A DNA stretch of 64,000 nucleotides from Ramlibacter humi (lineage in GTDB: Bacteria; Pseudomonadota; Gammaproteobacteria; Burkholderiales; Burkholderiaceae_C), in NCBI RefSeq assembly GCF_004681975.1, contig NZ_SMLK01000004.1:248001-312000 (forward strand), read 5' to 3'. How positions within the stretch are numbered: the first letter of the stretch is position 1; every line of letters begins with the position of its first letter. Made by a program: the position numbers and the translations under genes. The notes beneath the pieces were generated by a model that was given only the letters and a program-made list of their open reading frames with translations, was not told where the DNA came from and did no database searches. Below are positions 47,341 through 56,252 of this stretch, piece by piece.

Positions 47341-48460
47341 CCTCAGCTGGGTCCTCTGGGGCCTGCCCATCGCGTTCGTGCTGGGCTGGGTGGCCTCACG
47401 CCTGGACCTGCGCCAGCTGCGCATCGAAAACCGGCAGGCGCCCAAGGCCTACTTCCGCGGCCTGAACTTCCTGCTGAACGAACAGCAGGACCAGGCCATC
47501 GACGCGTTCATCGAAGCGGTCCGCGGCGACCCCGACACGTCCGAGCTGCACTTCGCGCTGGGCAACCTGTTCCGCCGCCGCGGCGAATACGAGCGCGCGG
47601 TGCGCGTGCACGAACACCTGCTCTCGCGCGGCGACCTGAGCCGCGCCGAGCGCCAGCGCGCGCAGCACGCGCTCGCGCTGGACTTCCTCAAGGCGGGCCT
47701 GCTCGACCGCGCGGAAGAAGCCCTGCGCAAACTGGACGGCACCGCGTACGAAGGCCAGGCCTTGCTGGCGCTGCTGTCCATCTACGAGCGCTCGCGCGAC
47801 TGGACGCAGGCCGCCGAGATCGCCCACCGCCTGGAAGAGTCCGGCCAGGGCAGCTTCGCCGGGCGCCGCGCGCACTACCTGTGCGAACAGGCCGCGCTGT
47901 CCGACGGCGCCGAAGCCGAAAGCCTGCTGCGCCAGGCCATGCAGGCCGCGCCCGATTCGCCCCGCCCCGCCATCGAACTGGCCGCGTCGCGCCGCAAGGC
48001 CGGCGACGCCGCCGGCGCTTTCCGCCTGCTGGACGAATTGGGCCAGGCTTCGCCCGCTTCCATCCCGCTGCTGGCCCGGCCGCTGGCCCAGTACGCCGCC
48101 GCATGCGGCATGGAGCACCAGGCCTTGGCCATGCTCAAGCACAGCTACGAGCTTTCGCCTTCGCTGGACGTGCTGGAAGCCATCGTTTCGCTCGACAGCA
48201 ACGGCGACGCGCGCGACTGGTACGTGCGCCACCTGGAGCGCGAGCCTTCGCTGGTGGCCGCCTCGCGCTGGCTGGCCGGCGAAAAGCTGGAGCACCAGCA
48301 GTACCATGCCCGGGTGCAGCGCGCGCTGGAGCACGCAGCCAAGCCGCTGGTGCGCTACCGCTGCGCCGCCTGCGGCTTCGAAGCCAAGCAGCACTTCTGG
48401 CAATGCCCCGGCTGCCAGGCGTGGGACAGCTACCCCCCGCGCCGCGTGGAAGAACTCTGA
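47330..48460 (+). CDS. lapB: LPS assembly regulator LapB (YciM)
   Basis: A 376-residue protein. One N-terminal transmembrane helix (LSWVLWGLPIAFVLGWVASR) is followed by the tetratricopeptide repeats (for example FHxALGNLFRRRGEYERAVR-like units, DWTQAAEIAHRLEE, QALAMLKHSYELSPS). A C-terminal rubredoxin-type knuckle has the cysteines CAAC and CPGC. LapB guides FtsH-mediated turnover of LpxC and scaffolds LPS synthesis. Forms an operon with lapA and the heptose genes. Confidence 0.93.
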   Translation: MDFDLSWVLWGLPIAFVLGWVASRLDLRQLRIENRQAPKAYFRGLNFLLNEQQDQAIDAFIEAVRGDPDTSELHFALGNLFRRRGEYERAVRVHEHLLSRGDLSRAERQRAQHALALDFLKAGLLDRAEEALRKLDGTAYEGQALLALLSIYERSRDWTQAAEIAHRLEESGQGSFAGRRAHYLCEQAALSDGAEAESLLRQAMQAAPDSPRPAIELAASRRKAGDAAGAFRLLDELGQASPASIPLLARPLAQYAAACGMEHQALAMLKHSYELSPSLDVLEAIVSLDSNGDARDWYVRHLEREPSLVAASRWLAGEKLEHQQYHARVQRALEHAAKPLVRYRCAACGFEAKQHFWQCPGCQAWDSYPPRRVEEL

Positions 48461-48464
48461 ACAC

Positions 48465-49394
48465 ATGATCCCAGCCAAGCAACAACTCGCCCAGGCCTGC
48501 GTCCTCGTGGTCGGCGACGCCATGCTCGACCGCTACTGGCACGGCGCGGTGGAGCGCATCTCGCCCGAGGCCCCGGTGCCGGTGGTCAAGGTCAGCCGCG
48601 AGGAAGAACGTATCGGCGCCGCCGCCAACGTGGCCTACAACGTGGTCACGCTGGGCGCGCAGGCCAGCTTCCTGGGCGTCATCGGCGACGACGAGCCCGG
48701 CCAGAAACTGGAACAGCTGCTGCGCGCAACCGGCATCGCGACGCACCTGAAACGCGACCCGGGCCTGAAGACCACGGTGAAGCTGCGTGTCATCGGCCGC
48801 CAGCAGCAGCTGCTGCGCATGGACTTCGAGAACGAGCCCGACCACGAGGCGCTGGCTTCGCAGAACGAGGCTTTCGCGCAGCTCGCGCCGCGGCACCAGG
48901 CCATCCTGTTCTCCGACTACGGCAAGGGCGGCCTCGCGCACATCCCGCACATGATCGAAGCCGCGCGCGAGCTGGGCAAGGCGGTGCTGGTCGACCCCAA
49001 GGGCTCCGACTACGCGCGCTACGCGGGCGCCACCGTCATCACGCCCAACCGCGCGGAACTGCAGCAGGTGGTGGGCGGCTGGCGCGACGAGGCACAGCTG
49101 CGCGAAAAGGCGCAGAACCTGCGCGCGCAGCTGGAGCTGGACGCCATCCTGGTCACGCTGGGCGAGGACGGCATGACGCTGTTCGACGCACAAGGCGACA
49201 CGCACGTGCAGGCGCAGGCGCGCGAGGTGTTCGACGTCACCGGCGCCGGCGACACCGTCATCGCCACGCTGGCCGCGCTGGTGGCCGCGGGCCTGCCGCT
49301 GCGCCAGGCCATGCCCCTGGCCAACAAGGCGGGCGGCATCGTGGTGGGCAAGTTCGGCACCGCCACCGTTTCGTATGAGGAGCTGAGCGCATGA
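48465..49394 (+). CDS. rfaE1: D-glycero-beta-D-manno-heptose-7-phosphate kinase
   Basis: A 309-residue PfkB/ribokinase-family sugar kinase: [13 protein letters not shown], then [29 protein letters not shown] and the C-terminal [15 protein letters not shown] with the catalytic Asp. It phosphorylates heptose-7-phosphate at C1. There is no C-terminal nucleotidyltransferase domain as in E. coli HldE, so the ADP-transfer step (RfaE2) must be encoded elsewhere. The stop overlaps the rfaD start by four bases. Confidence 0.93.
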   Translation: MIPAKQQLAQACVLVVGDAMLDRYWHGAVERISPEAPVPVVKVSREEERIGAAANVAYNVVTLGAQASFLGVIGDDEPGQKLEQLLRATGIATHLKRDPGLKTTVKLRVIGRQQQLLRMDFENEPDHEALASQNEAFAQLAPRHQAILFSDYGKGGLAHIPHMIEAARELGKAVLVDPKGSDYARYAGATVITPNRAELQQVVGGWRDEAQLREKAQNLRAQLELDAILVTLGEDGMTLFDAQGDTHVQAQAREVFDVTGAGDTVIATLAALVAAGLPLRQAMPLANKAGGIVVGKFGTATVSYEELSA

Positions 49395-50386
49395 CGCGTG
49401 TCGTCGTCACGGGTGCCGCCGGGTTCATCGGCAGCAACATCATCAAGGGCCTGAACCAGCGCGGCATCGAGAACATCATCGCCGTCGACGACCTCACGCA
49501 GGGCGACAAGTTCAGGAACCTGTCCGACCTGTTCATCGAGGACTACCTGGACGCCGACGAGTTCTACGGCCTGTTCGCCGAGAACCACTTCGGCAAGGTC
49601 GACGCCGTGTTCCACGAAGGCGCGTGCAGCGACACGATGGAGCAGGACGGCAAGTACATGATGGACAACAACTACGGCGTGTCCTGCTCGCTGTACGAGT
49701 CGTGCCAGCAGCGCGGAACGCGCCTGCTGTACGCGTCGTCGGCCGCCACGTACGGCGGCTCCGACACCTTCCGCGAAGTGCCGCAATTCGAGCGGCCGCT
49801 GAACGTGTACGGCTACTCCAAGCTGCTGTTCGACCAGCGCATGCGCCGCGAATGCGGCCGCGACTTCAAGCGCAACAAGCGCCAGGTGGCGGGCTTCCGC
49901 TACTTCAACGTGTACGGCCCGCGCGAGCAGCACAAGGGCCGCATGGCCAGCGTCGCCTTCCACCAGTTCAACCAGTTCCGCGAGCAGGGCAAGGTCAAGC
50001 TCTTCGGCGAATACGGCGGCTACGGCCCCGGCGAGCAGCGCCGCGACTTCGTGTTCGTCGACGACGTGGTCGCGGTGAACCTCTGGTTCTTCGACCACCC
50101 CGAGAAGTCCGGCATCTACAACCTGGGCACGGGGCGCGCGCAACCCTTCAATGACGTCGCGGCCGCCGTGGTGTCCTCGCTGTCGGGCCGGCAGCACACG
50201 GCCGAGTCGGCCGCGAAGGCGGGACTCATCGAGTACACCCCCTTCCCCGACGCGCTGCGCGGCAAGTACCAGAGCTACACGCAGGCCGACCTGACGAACC
50301 TGCGCGCCGCCGGTTGCGAGCACGTCTTTGCCGATGTGCACACGGGCGTCGCGCGGTACATGGAAGAGCTCTCGCGCCAAGGCTGA
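49391..50386 (+). CDS. rfaD: ADP-L-glycero-D-manno-heptose-6-epimerase
   Basis: A 331-residue extended SDR epimerase. NAD-binding [18 protein letters not shown], catalytic Ser in YASSAATYG, and the Tyr-x-x-x-Lys YGYSK. It converts ADP-D,D-heptose to ADP-L,D-heptose for the LPS inner core. The ATG overlaps the rfaE1 stop (ATGA). It completes the LPS heptose unit of this operon, after lapA-lapB. Confidence 0.95.
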   Translation: MTRVVVTGAAGFIGSNIIKGLNQRGIENIIAVDDLTQGDKFRNLSDLFIEDYLDADEFYGLFAENHFGKVDAVFHEGACSDTMEQDGKYMMDNNYGVSCSLYESCQQRGTRLLYASSAATYGGSDTFREVPQFERPLNVYGYSKLLFDQRMRRECGRDFKRNKRQVAGFRYFNVYGPREQHKGRMASVAFHQFNQFREQGKVKLFGEYGGYGPGEQRRDFVFVDDVVAVNLWFFDHPEKSGIYNLGTGRAQPFNDVAAAVVSSLSGRQHTAESAAKAGLIEYTPFPDALRGKYQSYTQADLTNLRAAGCEHVFADVHTGVARYMEELSRQG

Positions 50387-50460
50387 GCCGCGCGCCGCGT
50401 CAACGCCGCGCAGCCGCCCGCCGTTGAGGGGACTCCTACCATCCTTGCGAAGGAGTACCC

Positions 50461-50967
50461 ATGTTCAAGAAGATCCTGGCCACCCTGGCCCTGCTGCTCT
50501 CCGCCACCCTGGCGCTGGCGGCCGTCGACGTCAACAAGGCCACCGAAGCCGAGCTCGACAGCGTGAAGGGCATCGGCCCCGGCACCAGCAAGATCATCAT
50601 GACGGAACGCAAGAAGGGCGACTTCAAGGACTGGAACGACTTCATCACGCGCGTGAAGGGCGTGGGCGAGAAGCGCGCCGAGAACCTGTCCGAAGCCGGC
50701 CTGACGGTCGGCGGCAAGTCGTACAAGCCGGCCGCCACCGGCGCCGCGGCCAAGAACGACAAGAAGGATGCCGCCAAGGACGCGAAGAAGTCCGCCGACG
50801 CGAAGGCGGACGCCACGGCCGACAAGAAGGAAGCCAAGGCCGACGCCAAGGCCGAGAAGAAGGAAGCGAAGGCCGACGCCAAGCAGGCCAAGGCCGAAGC
50901 GAAGGCGGAAGAGAAGAAGGACAAGGCCGAAGCCAGCAAGACCGCGGCCAGCGCCCCCAAGAAGTAA
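50461..50967 (+). CDS. ComEA-like HhH protein with Lys/Ala-rich tail
   Basis: A 168-residue exported protein with AAGGAG upstream. Signal peptide (MFKKILATLALLLSATLALA), then a ComEA-type helix-hairpin-helix pair (residues 20-85: VDVNKATEAELDSVKGIGPG, KGVGEKRAENLSEAG). Residues 95-168 are almost only Lys, Ala, Asp and Glu repeats (for example KKEAKADAKAEKKEAKADAK), like histone H1 or AlgP tails. ComEA binds incoming DNA in the periplasm during transformation. The tail may add DNA affinity or act as a spacer; this is inferred. A terminator follows. Confidence 0.88.
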   Translation: MFKKILATLALLLSATLALAAVDVNKATEAELDSVKGIGPGTSKIIMTERKKGDFKDWNDFITRVKGVGEKRAENLSEAGLTVGGKSYKPAATGAAAKNDKKDAAKDAKKSADAKADATADKKEAKADAKAEKKEAKADAKQAKAEAKAEEKKDKAEASKTAASAPKK

Positions 50968-50983
50968 GCGCCCCGCGCGCGAT

Positions 50984-51017
50984 GAAGAAAGCCCGCTTCG
51001 GCGGGCTTCTTCTTTTT
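50984..51017. terminator. shared bidirectional terminator
   Basis: A GCCCGC stem with a TTCG loop, preceded by an A-rich stretch and followed by TTCTTCTTTTT on the plus strand. It ends comEA-like transcription and, from the other side, the DinB-like gene, whose stop is at the end of the T-run. Confidence 0.85.
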
Positions 51018-51568
51018 CAGGCGTTGTCCGGCAACGCGATCAGGTCGGTGACGCCCGGGTCCACACCAGCCTGCACCAGCAGCGTGGTGACCTGGCCGCG
51101 GTGGTGCGCCTGGTGGTTGAAGAAATGGGTCATCGCCCGCCATGCGGCGTGCTCGCGCTTCACGCCTTTCGTGTTCGCGTAGCGCATCACGGCCAGCGGC
51201 CGGCGCGCATCCATCTCCAGCGTCCAGGCGACGATGGCGTCGTCCAGTTCCGCGCGTGCCTTGCGCAGTTCGGACCAGTCTTCGTACAGCACCGTTTCGT
51301 GCACTGCACCTTGCGGCAGCGCCAGCACGCCGGGCGTCAGCGACTGGAACGGTCCCAGTGCGGCCATGCGGCCCAGCCACATCCGGTCGGCCCACACCAG
51401 GTGGTTCAGCGTGCGGTGGATGGACCCGAAGAACGCGCCGCGATCCTGCCGGCGGCCCGCGTCGTCCAGCCGTTCGCAGGCGTCGTACAGGCGGGCGTTG
51501 AACCAGCGGTTGTAGCGCGCCAGCCAGCGGTAGTTTTCCAGGAACGCATCCTGCTTGCCGGTGTCCAT
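51017..51568 (-). CDS. DinB-family protein
   Basis: A 183-residue four-helix protein of the DinB/DUF664 fold. It has a helix FLENYRWLARYNRWFNARL, then HRTLNHLVWADRMWLGRM with one metal-binding His, and FNHQAHHRGQVTTLLVQAG with the other histidines. These proteins are metal-dependent thiol-S-transferase-like or stress proteins; the true activity is unknown. ATG 51568 was chosen; ATG 51577 adds three residues. Convergent with the comEA-like gene, sharing a terminator. Confidence 0.85.
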   Translation of the reverse strand: MDTGKQDAFLENYRWLARYNRWFNARLYDACERLDDAGRRQDRGAFFGSIHRTLNHLVWADRMWLGRMAALGPFQSLTPGVLALPQGAVHETVLYEDWSELRKARAELDDAIVAWTLEMDARRPLAVMRYANTKGVKREHAAWRAMTHFFNHQAHHRGQVTTLLVQAGVDPGVTDLIALPDNA

Positions 51569-51700
51569 GGCCCGCATTGTCTCGAAGATCAAACATCCCG
51601 TCCGGCGCATCGCCGGCCCGCGGCGGCGCCGTGCCGCTCCTGAGCGAGAATCGCTCGTCCAGCACACCGCGAGCCGTGGGCGGACAAGACGGGGCTTCTG

Positions 51701-52210
51701 ATGCGAAAACTGCTGGATTTCATCTACGACGCCGCGGCCTGGCTGGCCGCATTGGCGATGGTAGGCGTGCTGCTGATGGTGCTGCTGTCCATCGTCAGCC
51801 GCCAGTTGCAGTTCCACGTGGCGGGTACCGACGCCTACGCGGGCTACGCCATGGCCGCCGCGGGCTTCCTGGCGCTGGCGCACACGCTCAAGCGCAACGA
51901 ACACATCCGGGTGACGCTGATCCTCGCGCGCCTGCAGGGCGGCGCGAGGCGCGGCCTGGAGATCTGGGCGCTGACCGCCGCGGTGCTGCTGGCGGCGCTG
52001 TTCGCGTTCTACTCCGTGCGCCTGGCCGTGGTGTCGTACCAGTTGAACGACGTGTCCACGAGCAACGACGCCACGCCCCTGTGGATCCCGCAGCTGGCGA
52101 TGGCCATCGGCACCCTGGTGCTGCTGCTGGCCTTCGTCGACGAATGGGTGCAGGAGCTGCGCGGCCGCCGCGTCGTCGCGGAAAACGAGGAGGCCCTGCA
52201 CAATGAATGA
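51701..52210 (+). CDS. dctQ: TRAP transporter small permease DctQ
   Basis: A 169-residue membrane protein with four helices, the pattern of TRAP-family small permeases: helix 1 (AAAWLAALAMVGVLLMVLL), IVSRQLQ, and LALAHTLKRNEHIRVTLI in the conserved loop. It pairs with DctM to move C4-dicarboxylates or other organic acids across the inner membrane with Na+. The stop overlaps the dctM start by eight bases. Confidence 0.9.
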   Translation: MRKLLDFIYDAAAWLAALAMVGVLLMVLLSIVSRQLQFHVAGTDAYAGYAMAAAGFLALAHTLKRNEHIRVTLILARLQGGARRGLEIWALTAAVLLAALFAFYSVRLAVVSYQLNDVSTSNDATPLWIPQLAMAIGTLVLLLAFVDEWVQELRGRRVVAENEEALHNE

Positions 52211-53498
52211 CGTCGTCATCACCACCCTGCTGATCGTCTCGCTGTTCGCCCTGCTGGCCAGCGGCGTCTGGATCGGCCTCACGCTGGCCGGCGTGGCCTG
52301 GATCGGCATGCAGCTGTTCTCCTCGCGCCCGGCCGGCGACGCGATGGCCGTCACGGTCTGGGGCTCGGCCTCCAGCTGGACGCTCACCGCCCTGCCCCTG
52401 TTCATCTGGATGGGCGAGATCCTGTTCCGCACCAAGCTGTCGGAAAGCATGTTCCGCGGGCTGGCCCCATGGGTCAGCCGCCTGCCCGGCCGGCTGCTGC
52501 ACACCAACGTCATCGGGTGCACCATCTTCGCCGCCGTGTCGGGTTCCTCGGCCGCCACCTGCGCCACCATCGGCAAGATGACGCTGCCCGAGCTGGGCCG
52601 GCGCGGCTACCCCGAGGACATCACCATCGGCTCGCTGGCAGGCGCCGGCACGCTGGGCCTGCTGATCCCGCCGTCGATCATCATGATCGTGTACGGCGTC
52701 ACCGCCGACGTCTCCATCGCGCGCCTGTTCGTCGCCGGCATCCTGCCCGGCATCCTGCTGGCGGCGCTGTTCTCGGGCTACCTGGGCGTGTGGTCGGCGC
52801 TCAATCGCGGCCGCGTGCCCCCGCCCGACGCACCCATGTCGCTGCGCGAGCGCCTGCACGAGTCGCGGCACCTGATCCCCGTGGTGCTGCTGATCGGCGC
52901 CGTGCTCGGGTCCATCTACTCCGGGTTCGCCACCGCGACCGAAGCCGCCGCGGTGGGCGTGGTCGGCTCGCTGGTCCTCTCGGCTGCACAGCGCTCGCTC
53001 AGCTGGGCCACCTTCAAGGAATCGCTGCTGGGCGCCACGCGCCTGTACTGCATGATCGCGCTGATCCTCGCGGGCGCCGCCTTCCTCACCCTGGCCATGG
53101 GCTACATCGGCCTGCCGCGCCACCTGGCCGAGTTCGTCAGCTCGCTGGGCCTGTCGCCGTTCATGCTGGTGATCGCGCTGTCCATCTTCTACATCATCCT
53201 CGGCTGCTTCCTCGACGGCATCTCGATGGTGGTGCTGACCATGGGCGTGATCCTGCCCACGGTGACGGCGGCGAAGATCGACCTGATCTGGTTCGGCATC
53301 TTCATCGTCATCGTGGTCGAGATGGCGCAGATCACGCCGCCGGTGGGCTTCAACCTGTTCGTGCTGCAGGGCATGACGGGCAAGGAGATCACCTGGATCG
53401 CTCGCGTGACCATGCCCTTCTTCTTCCTGATGTGCGGGATGGTGCTGCTGCTCTGGTGGTTCCCGGGCATCGCCGTCTGGCTGCCGTCCAAGATGTGA
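52203..53498 (+). CDS. dctM: TRAP transporter large permease DctM
   Basis: A 431-residue membrane protein with about 12 helices and the DctM family order: PLFIWMGEILFRTKLSESMF, AAVSGSSAATCATIGKMTLP, GTLGLLIPPSIIMIVYG, and EMAQITPPVGFNLFVLQG. It forms the substrate channel with DctQ. The start overlaps dctQ. The binding protein gene follows 100 bp later. Confidence 0.94.
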   Translation: MNDVVITTLLIVSLFALLASGVWIGLTLAGVAWIGMQLFSSRPAGDAMAVTVWGSASSWTLTALPLFIWMGEILFRTKLSESMFRGLAPWVSRLPGRLLHTNVIGCTIFAAVSGSSAATCATIGKMTLPELGRRGYPEDITIGSLAGAGTLGLLIPPSIIMIVYGVTADVSIARLFVAGILPGILLAALFSGYLGVWSALNRGRVPPPDAPMSLRERLHESRHLIPVVLLIGAVLGSIYSGFATATEAAAVGVVGSLVLSAAQRSLSWATFKESLLGATRLYCMIALILAGAAFLTLAMGYIGLPRHLAEFVSSLGLSPFMLVIALSIFYIILGCFLDGISMVVLTMGVILPTVTAAKIDLIWFGIFIVIVVEMAQITPPVGFNLFVLQGMTGKEITWIARVTMPFFFLMCGMVLLLWWFPGIAVWLPSKM

Positions 53499-53597
53499 GC
53501 GCGGGCCGCCGGCCCGCTTGGGGTAACACCGCATCCGTTGGCCCGGGAATTGCACGTATCCTGCCCCGGCTCATCACAACACTCTCCCGGAGCGTCC

Positions 53598-54566
53598 ATG
53601 AAACTCAAGTACGCCATCACGGCCGCCGCGCTGGCGCTGTCGGCATCGGCCATGGCCCAGACCAAGTGGGATCTGCCCGCGGCCTACCCCGCGTCCAACT
53701 TCCACACCGAGAACCTCGAACAGTTCGCCAAGGACGTGGACAAGGCCACCGGCGGCAAGCTGAAGATCACGGTGCACGCCAATGCCTCGCTGTTCAAGGC
53801 GCCCGAGATCAAGCGCGCCGTGCAGGGCGGCCAAGCGCAGATCGGCGAGATCCTGCTGGTGAACTTCCAGAACGAATGGCAGATCTTCGGCGCGGACGGC
53901 ATCCCTTTCCTGGCCGACAGCTACGACGCCGCCTACAAGCTCTGGCGCGCGCAGAAGCCGCTGCTGGAGAAGAAGCTCGGCGAGCAGGGCATGATGGTGC
54001 TGTACGCGGTGGCGTGGCCGCCGCAGGGCATCTACACCAAGAAGACGCTCAGTTCCGCCGCCGACATGAAGGGCCTGAAGTGGCGCGCGTACAGCCCCGC
54101 CACCGCCCGCATCGCCGAACTGGTGGGCGCGCAGCCGGTCACCGTGCAGGCCGCCGAACTGTCGCAGGCCATGGCCACGGGCGTGATCGACTCGTACATG
54201 TCGTCCGGCTCCACCGGCTACGACACCAAGACATACGAGCACATCAAGAACTGGTACGACACGCAGGCCTGGCTGCCGAAGAACGCGGTCATCGTCAACC
54301 GCGCCGCCTTCAACGCGCTGGACAAGGCCACGCAGGACGCGCTGCTCAAGGCCGGCGCCGAAGCGGAAACGCGCGGCTGGGCGGCCAGCAAGAAGGCCAA
54401 CGCCGAGACGCTGGACAAGCTCAAGGCCAACGGCATGCAGATCCTCACGCCGCCGCCCGGCCTGAAGGCCGACATGCAGAAGGTCGGCGACACCATGCTG
54501 AAGGAATGGCTGGAAAAAGCCGGCCCCGAAGGCCAGCAGCTGGTGGATTCGTACAAGAAGATGTGA
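53598..54566 (+). CDS. dctP: TRAP transporter substrate-binding protein DctP
   Basis: A 322-residue periplasmic binding protein. ATG 53598 follows CCGGAG. Signal peptide cut after AMA. The family hallmarks are present: an ENLEQFAKDVDKATGGKLKI start, EIKRAVQGGQAQIGEIL, GLKWRAYSPATARIAELVGA with the carboxylate-binding Arg, and GVIDSYMSSG. The substrate (C4-dicarboxylate, keto acid or aromatic acid) cannot be told from sequence. An intrinsic terminator follows. Confidence 0.94.
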   Translation: MKLKYAITAAALALSASAMAQTKWDLPAAYPASNFHTENLEQFAKDVDKATGGKLKITVHANASLFKAPEIKRAVQGGQAQIGEILLVNFQNEWQIFGADGIPFLADSYDAAYKLWRAQKPLLEKKLGEQGMMVLYAVAWPPQGIYTKKTLSSAADMKGLKWRAYSPATARIAELVGAQPVTVQAAELSQAMATGVIDSYMSSGSTGYDTKTYEHIKNWYDTQAWLPKNAVIVNRAAFNALDKATQDALLKAGAEAETRGWAASKKANAETLDKLKANGMQILTPPPGLKADMQKVGDTMLKEWLEKAGPEGQQLVDSYKKM

Positions 54567-54581
54567 GCCGCACACGGCTCG

Positions 54582-54611
54582 AAAAAAAGGGCGCCCAAGG
54601 GCGCCCTTTTT
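54582..54611 (+). terminator. intrinsic terminator of the TRAP operon
   Basis: An A-run, then a GGGCGCC stem with a CAAG loop and its complement, then TTTTT, 16 bp after the dctP stop. It is nearly symmetric and could stop transcription from both sides. Confidence 0.88.
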
Positions 54612-54796
54612 CATTGCGGCGTTGCCGGTCCCACGTATTCACGACACGCCGGAGGTTCATAGCACGCGGTCTATCAGCGGATTCCCTTAGCCCCCTCCGA
54701 GTTAGAAGCTCGAGGTTCCTGGATCACTGTCTCCATGGAACAGGGCGGCAGCTCCTCCGTGGGGGTGCCGGTTTGAAGCAATCCACATGAAGACCA

Positions 54797-56230
54797 ATGA
54801 ACCAACTGAAGCGATTGATGTTGCTGGCGGCGGCCGCCGCCCTTTCCGCGTGCGGAGGAGGAGGAAGCTCGACCAGCGGCGGCACGGGCGCGCTGCTGCA
54901 GGACCCGCAATCCAGGAGCGCCCTCGCTCCGGCAGCGTTGCAGGCCGTGCTCGATGGCCAGCAGCCTGGGCTGTCCGCCGTTCTTGGCGCGCCCACCTGC
55001 ACGGTGACCACCTATTCCATCAAGTACAGCACCCTGGGCGCGCTTGGCGAGGCCACCGACGCCACCGCCGCGCTCATGGTGCCTTCGGGGCCGGCCGCGG
55101 TGTGCAACGGCCCGCACCCGGTGGTGATCTACGCGCACGGCACCGAGGAGAAGACGTCGTTCGACATGGCCGATCCGGCCGCGCACCAGGAATCGGCGGA
55201 GGTCGCGGCCGTGTACGCCGCGCAGGGCTACATCGTCGTGGCGCCCAACTACGCCGGGTACGCGGGCTCGTCCCTGCGCTACCACGCCTACCTGAACGGC
55301 AGCCAGCAGAGCATCGATGTCCGGGACGCCTATCGCGCGGCGCGCGTGGCATTCGCGAAGGTGAGCACCAGCGAGTCGGGCAAGCTCTTTCTCACCGGCG
55401 TCTCGCAGGGCGGGTACGTGGCGATGGCGACGCAGCGGCTGATGCAGCTCTCCGCGGACCTGACCGGCGTCCCGGTGACGGCGATGGCGCCGATCTCGGG
55501 TCCCTACGCGATGTCGCTGCTGACGGACGCCGTGTTCGGGGGCAGCCCGAACCTGGGCGGCCCCCTGTTCCTGCCCATGGTGCTGAACGGCTACCAGAAA
55601 GCGTACGGCGACATCTATGCATCACCGTCGGATGTCTATGAGGCGCAATACGCGACCGGCATCGAAACCCTCGTGCCGGGCGCCAGCAGCTTCACGGACC
55701 TGGTAGTGGCGGGCAAGCTGCCCCAGCTGGCGCTGTTCGCGGCCGATTCGCTGCCCCAGAACGCCGGGTTCGAAATCTTTTTCAACGCCGACCACCTCGT
55801 CAAGACCAGCTTCCGCAACACCATCCTGGCCGACATCACGGCAAATCCATGTGCCGCCAATCCGGCTGGCTGCAGCCCGTCCACGGGCCTGAGAAAAGCC
55901 GCGCGGCGCAACGACCTGCGCACCTACGTACCCAACGTGCCCTCGCTGCTCTGCGGCGGTCACAATGATCCCATTTCGTTCTGGGCCAACGCGCAGGCTA
56001 CCGCGGGCTATTTCACCGCCAACGGCATGCAGTCCTCACGGCTGACGCTGCTGGACATCGACTCGCCGGTGGGTTCTTCCGATCCGTACGCGGCGATGAA
56101 GACCGGGTTCCAGGCTGCGCTGGCAGCCACCGCCCCCGACGACGTGCTGCCGGCCTACCACGGCTTCCTGGTCACTCCGTTCTGCAACCTCGCCGCCCGC
56201 CAGTTCTTCGAACGGGCCGGCGCGCACTGA
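54797..56230 (+). CDS. alpha/beta-hydrolase lipoprotein (lipase/esterase)
   Basis: A 477-residue protein. Signal peptide with lipobox LSAC (cysteine at residue 19) and a Gly/Ser linker. The alpha/beta-hydrolase part has the oxyanion region VVIYAHGTEE, and the nucleophile elbow GVSQGG (Ser in GxSxG), then late acid and His in GGHNDPIS and PAYHGF. This matches secretory lipase/tannase-type esterases. The substrate is unknown. It stands alone between the TRAP operon and the convergent cox cluster. Confidence 0.8.
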   Translation: MNQLKRLMLLAAAAALSACGGGGSSTSGGTGALLQDPQSRSALAPAALQAVLDGQQPGLSAVLGAPTCTVTTYSIKYSTLGALGEATDATAALMVPSGPAAVCNGPHPVVIYAHGTEEKTSFDMADPAAHQESAEVAAVYAAQGYIVVAPNYAGYAGSSLRYHAYLNGSQQSIDVRDAYRAARVAFAKVSTSESGKLFLTGVSQGGYVAMATQRLMQLSADLTGVPVTAMAPISGPYAMSLLTDAVFGGSPNLGGPLFLPMVLNGYQKAYGDIYASPSDVYEAQYATGIETLVPGASSFTDLVVAGKLPQLALFAADSLPQNAGFEIFFNADHLVKTSFRNTILADITANPCAANPAGCSPSTGLRKAARRNDLRTYVPNVPSLLCGGHNDPISFWANAQATAGYFTANGMQSSRLTLLDIDSPVGSSDPYAAMKTGFQAALAATAPDDVLPAYHGFLVTPFCNLAARQFFERAGAH

Positions 56231-56252
56231 CCCTCACCAGGGCCCGGCGGCT

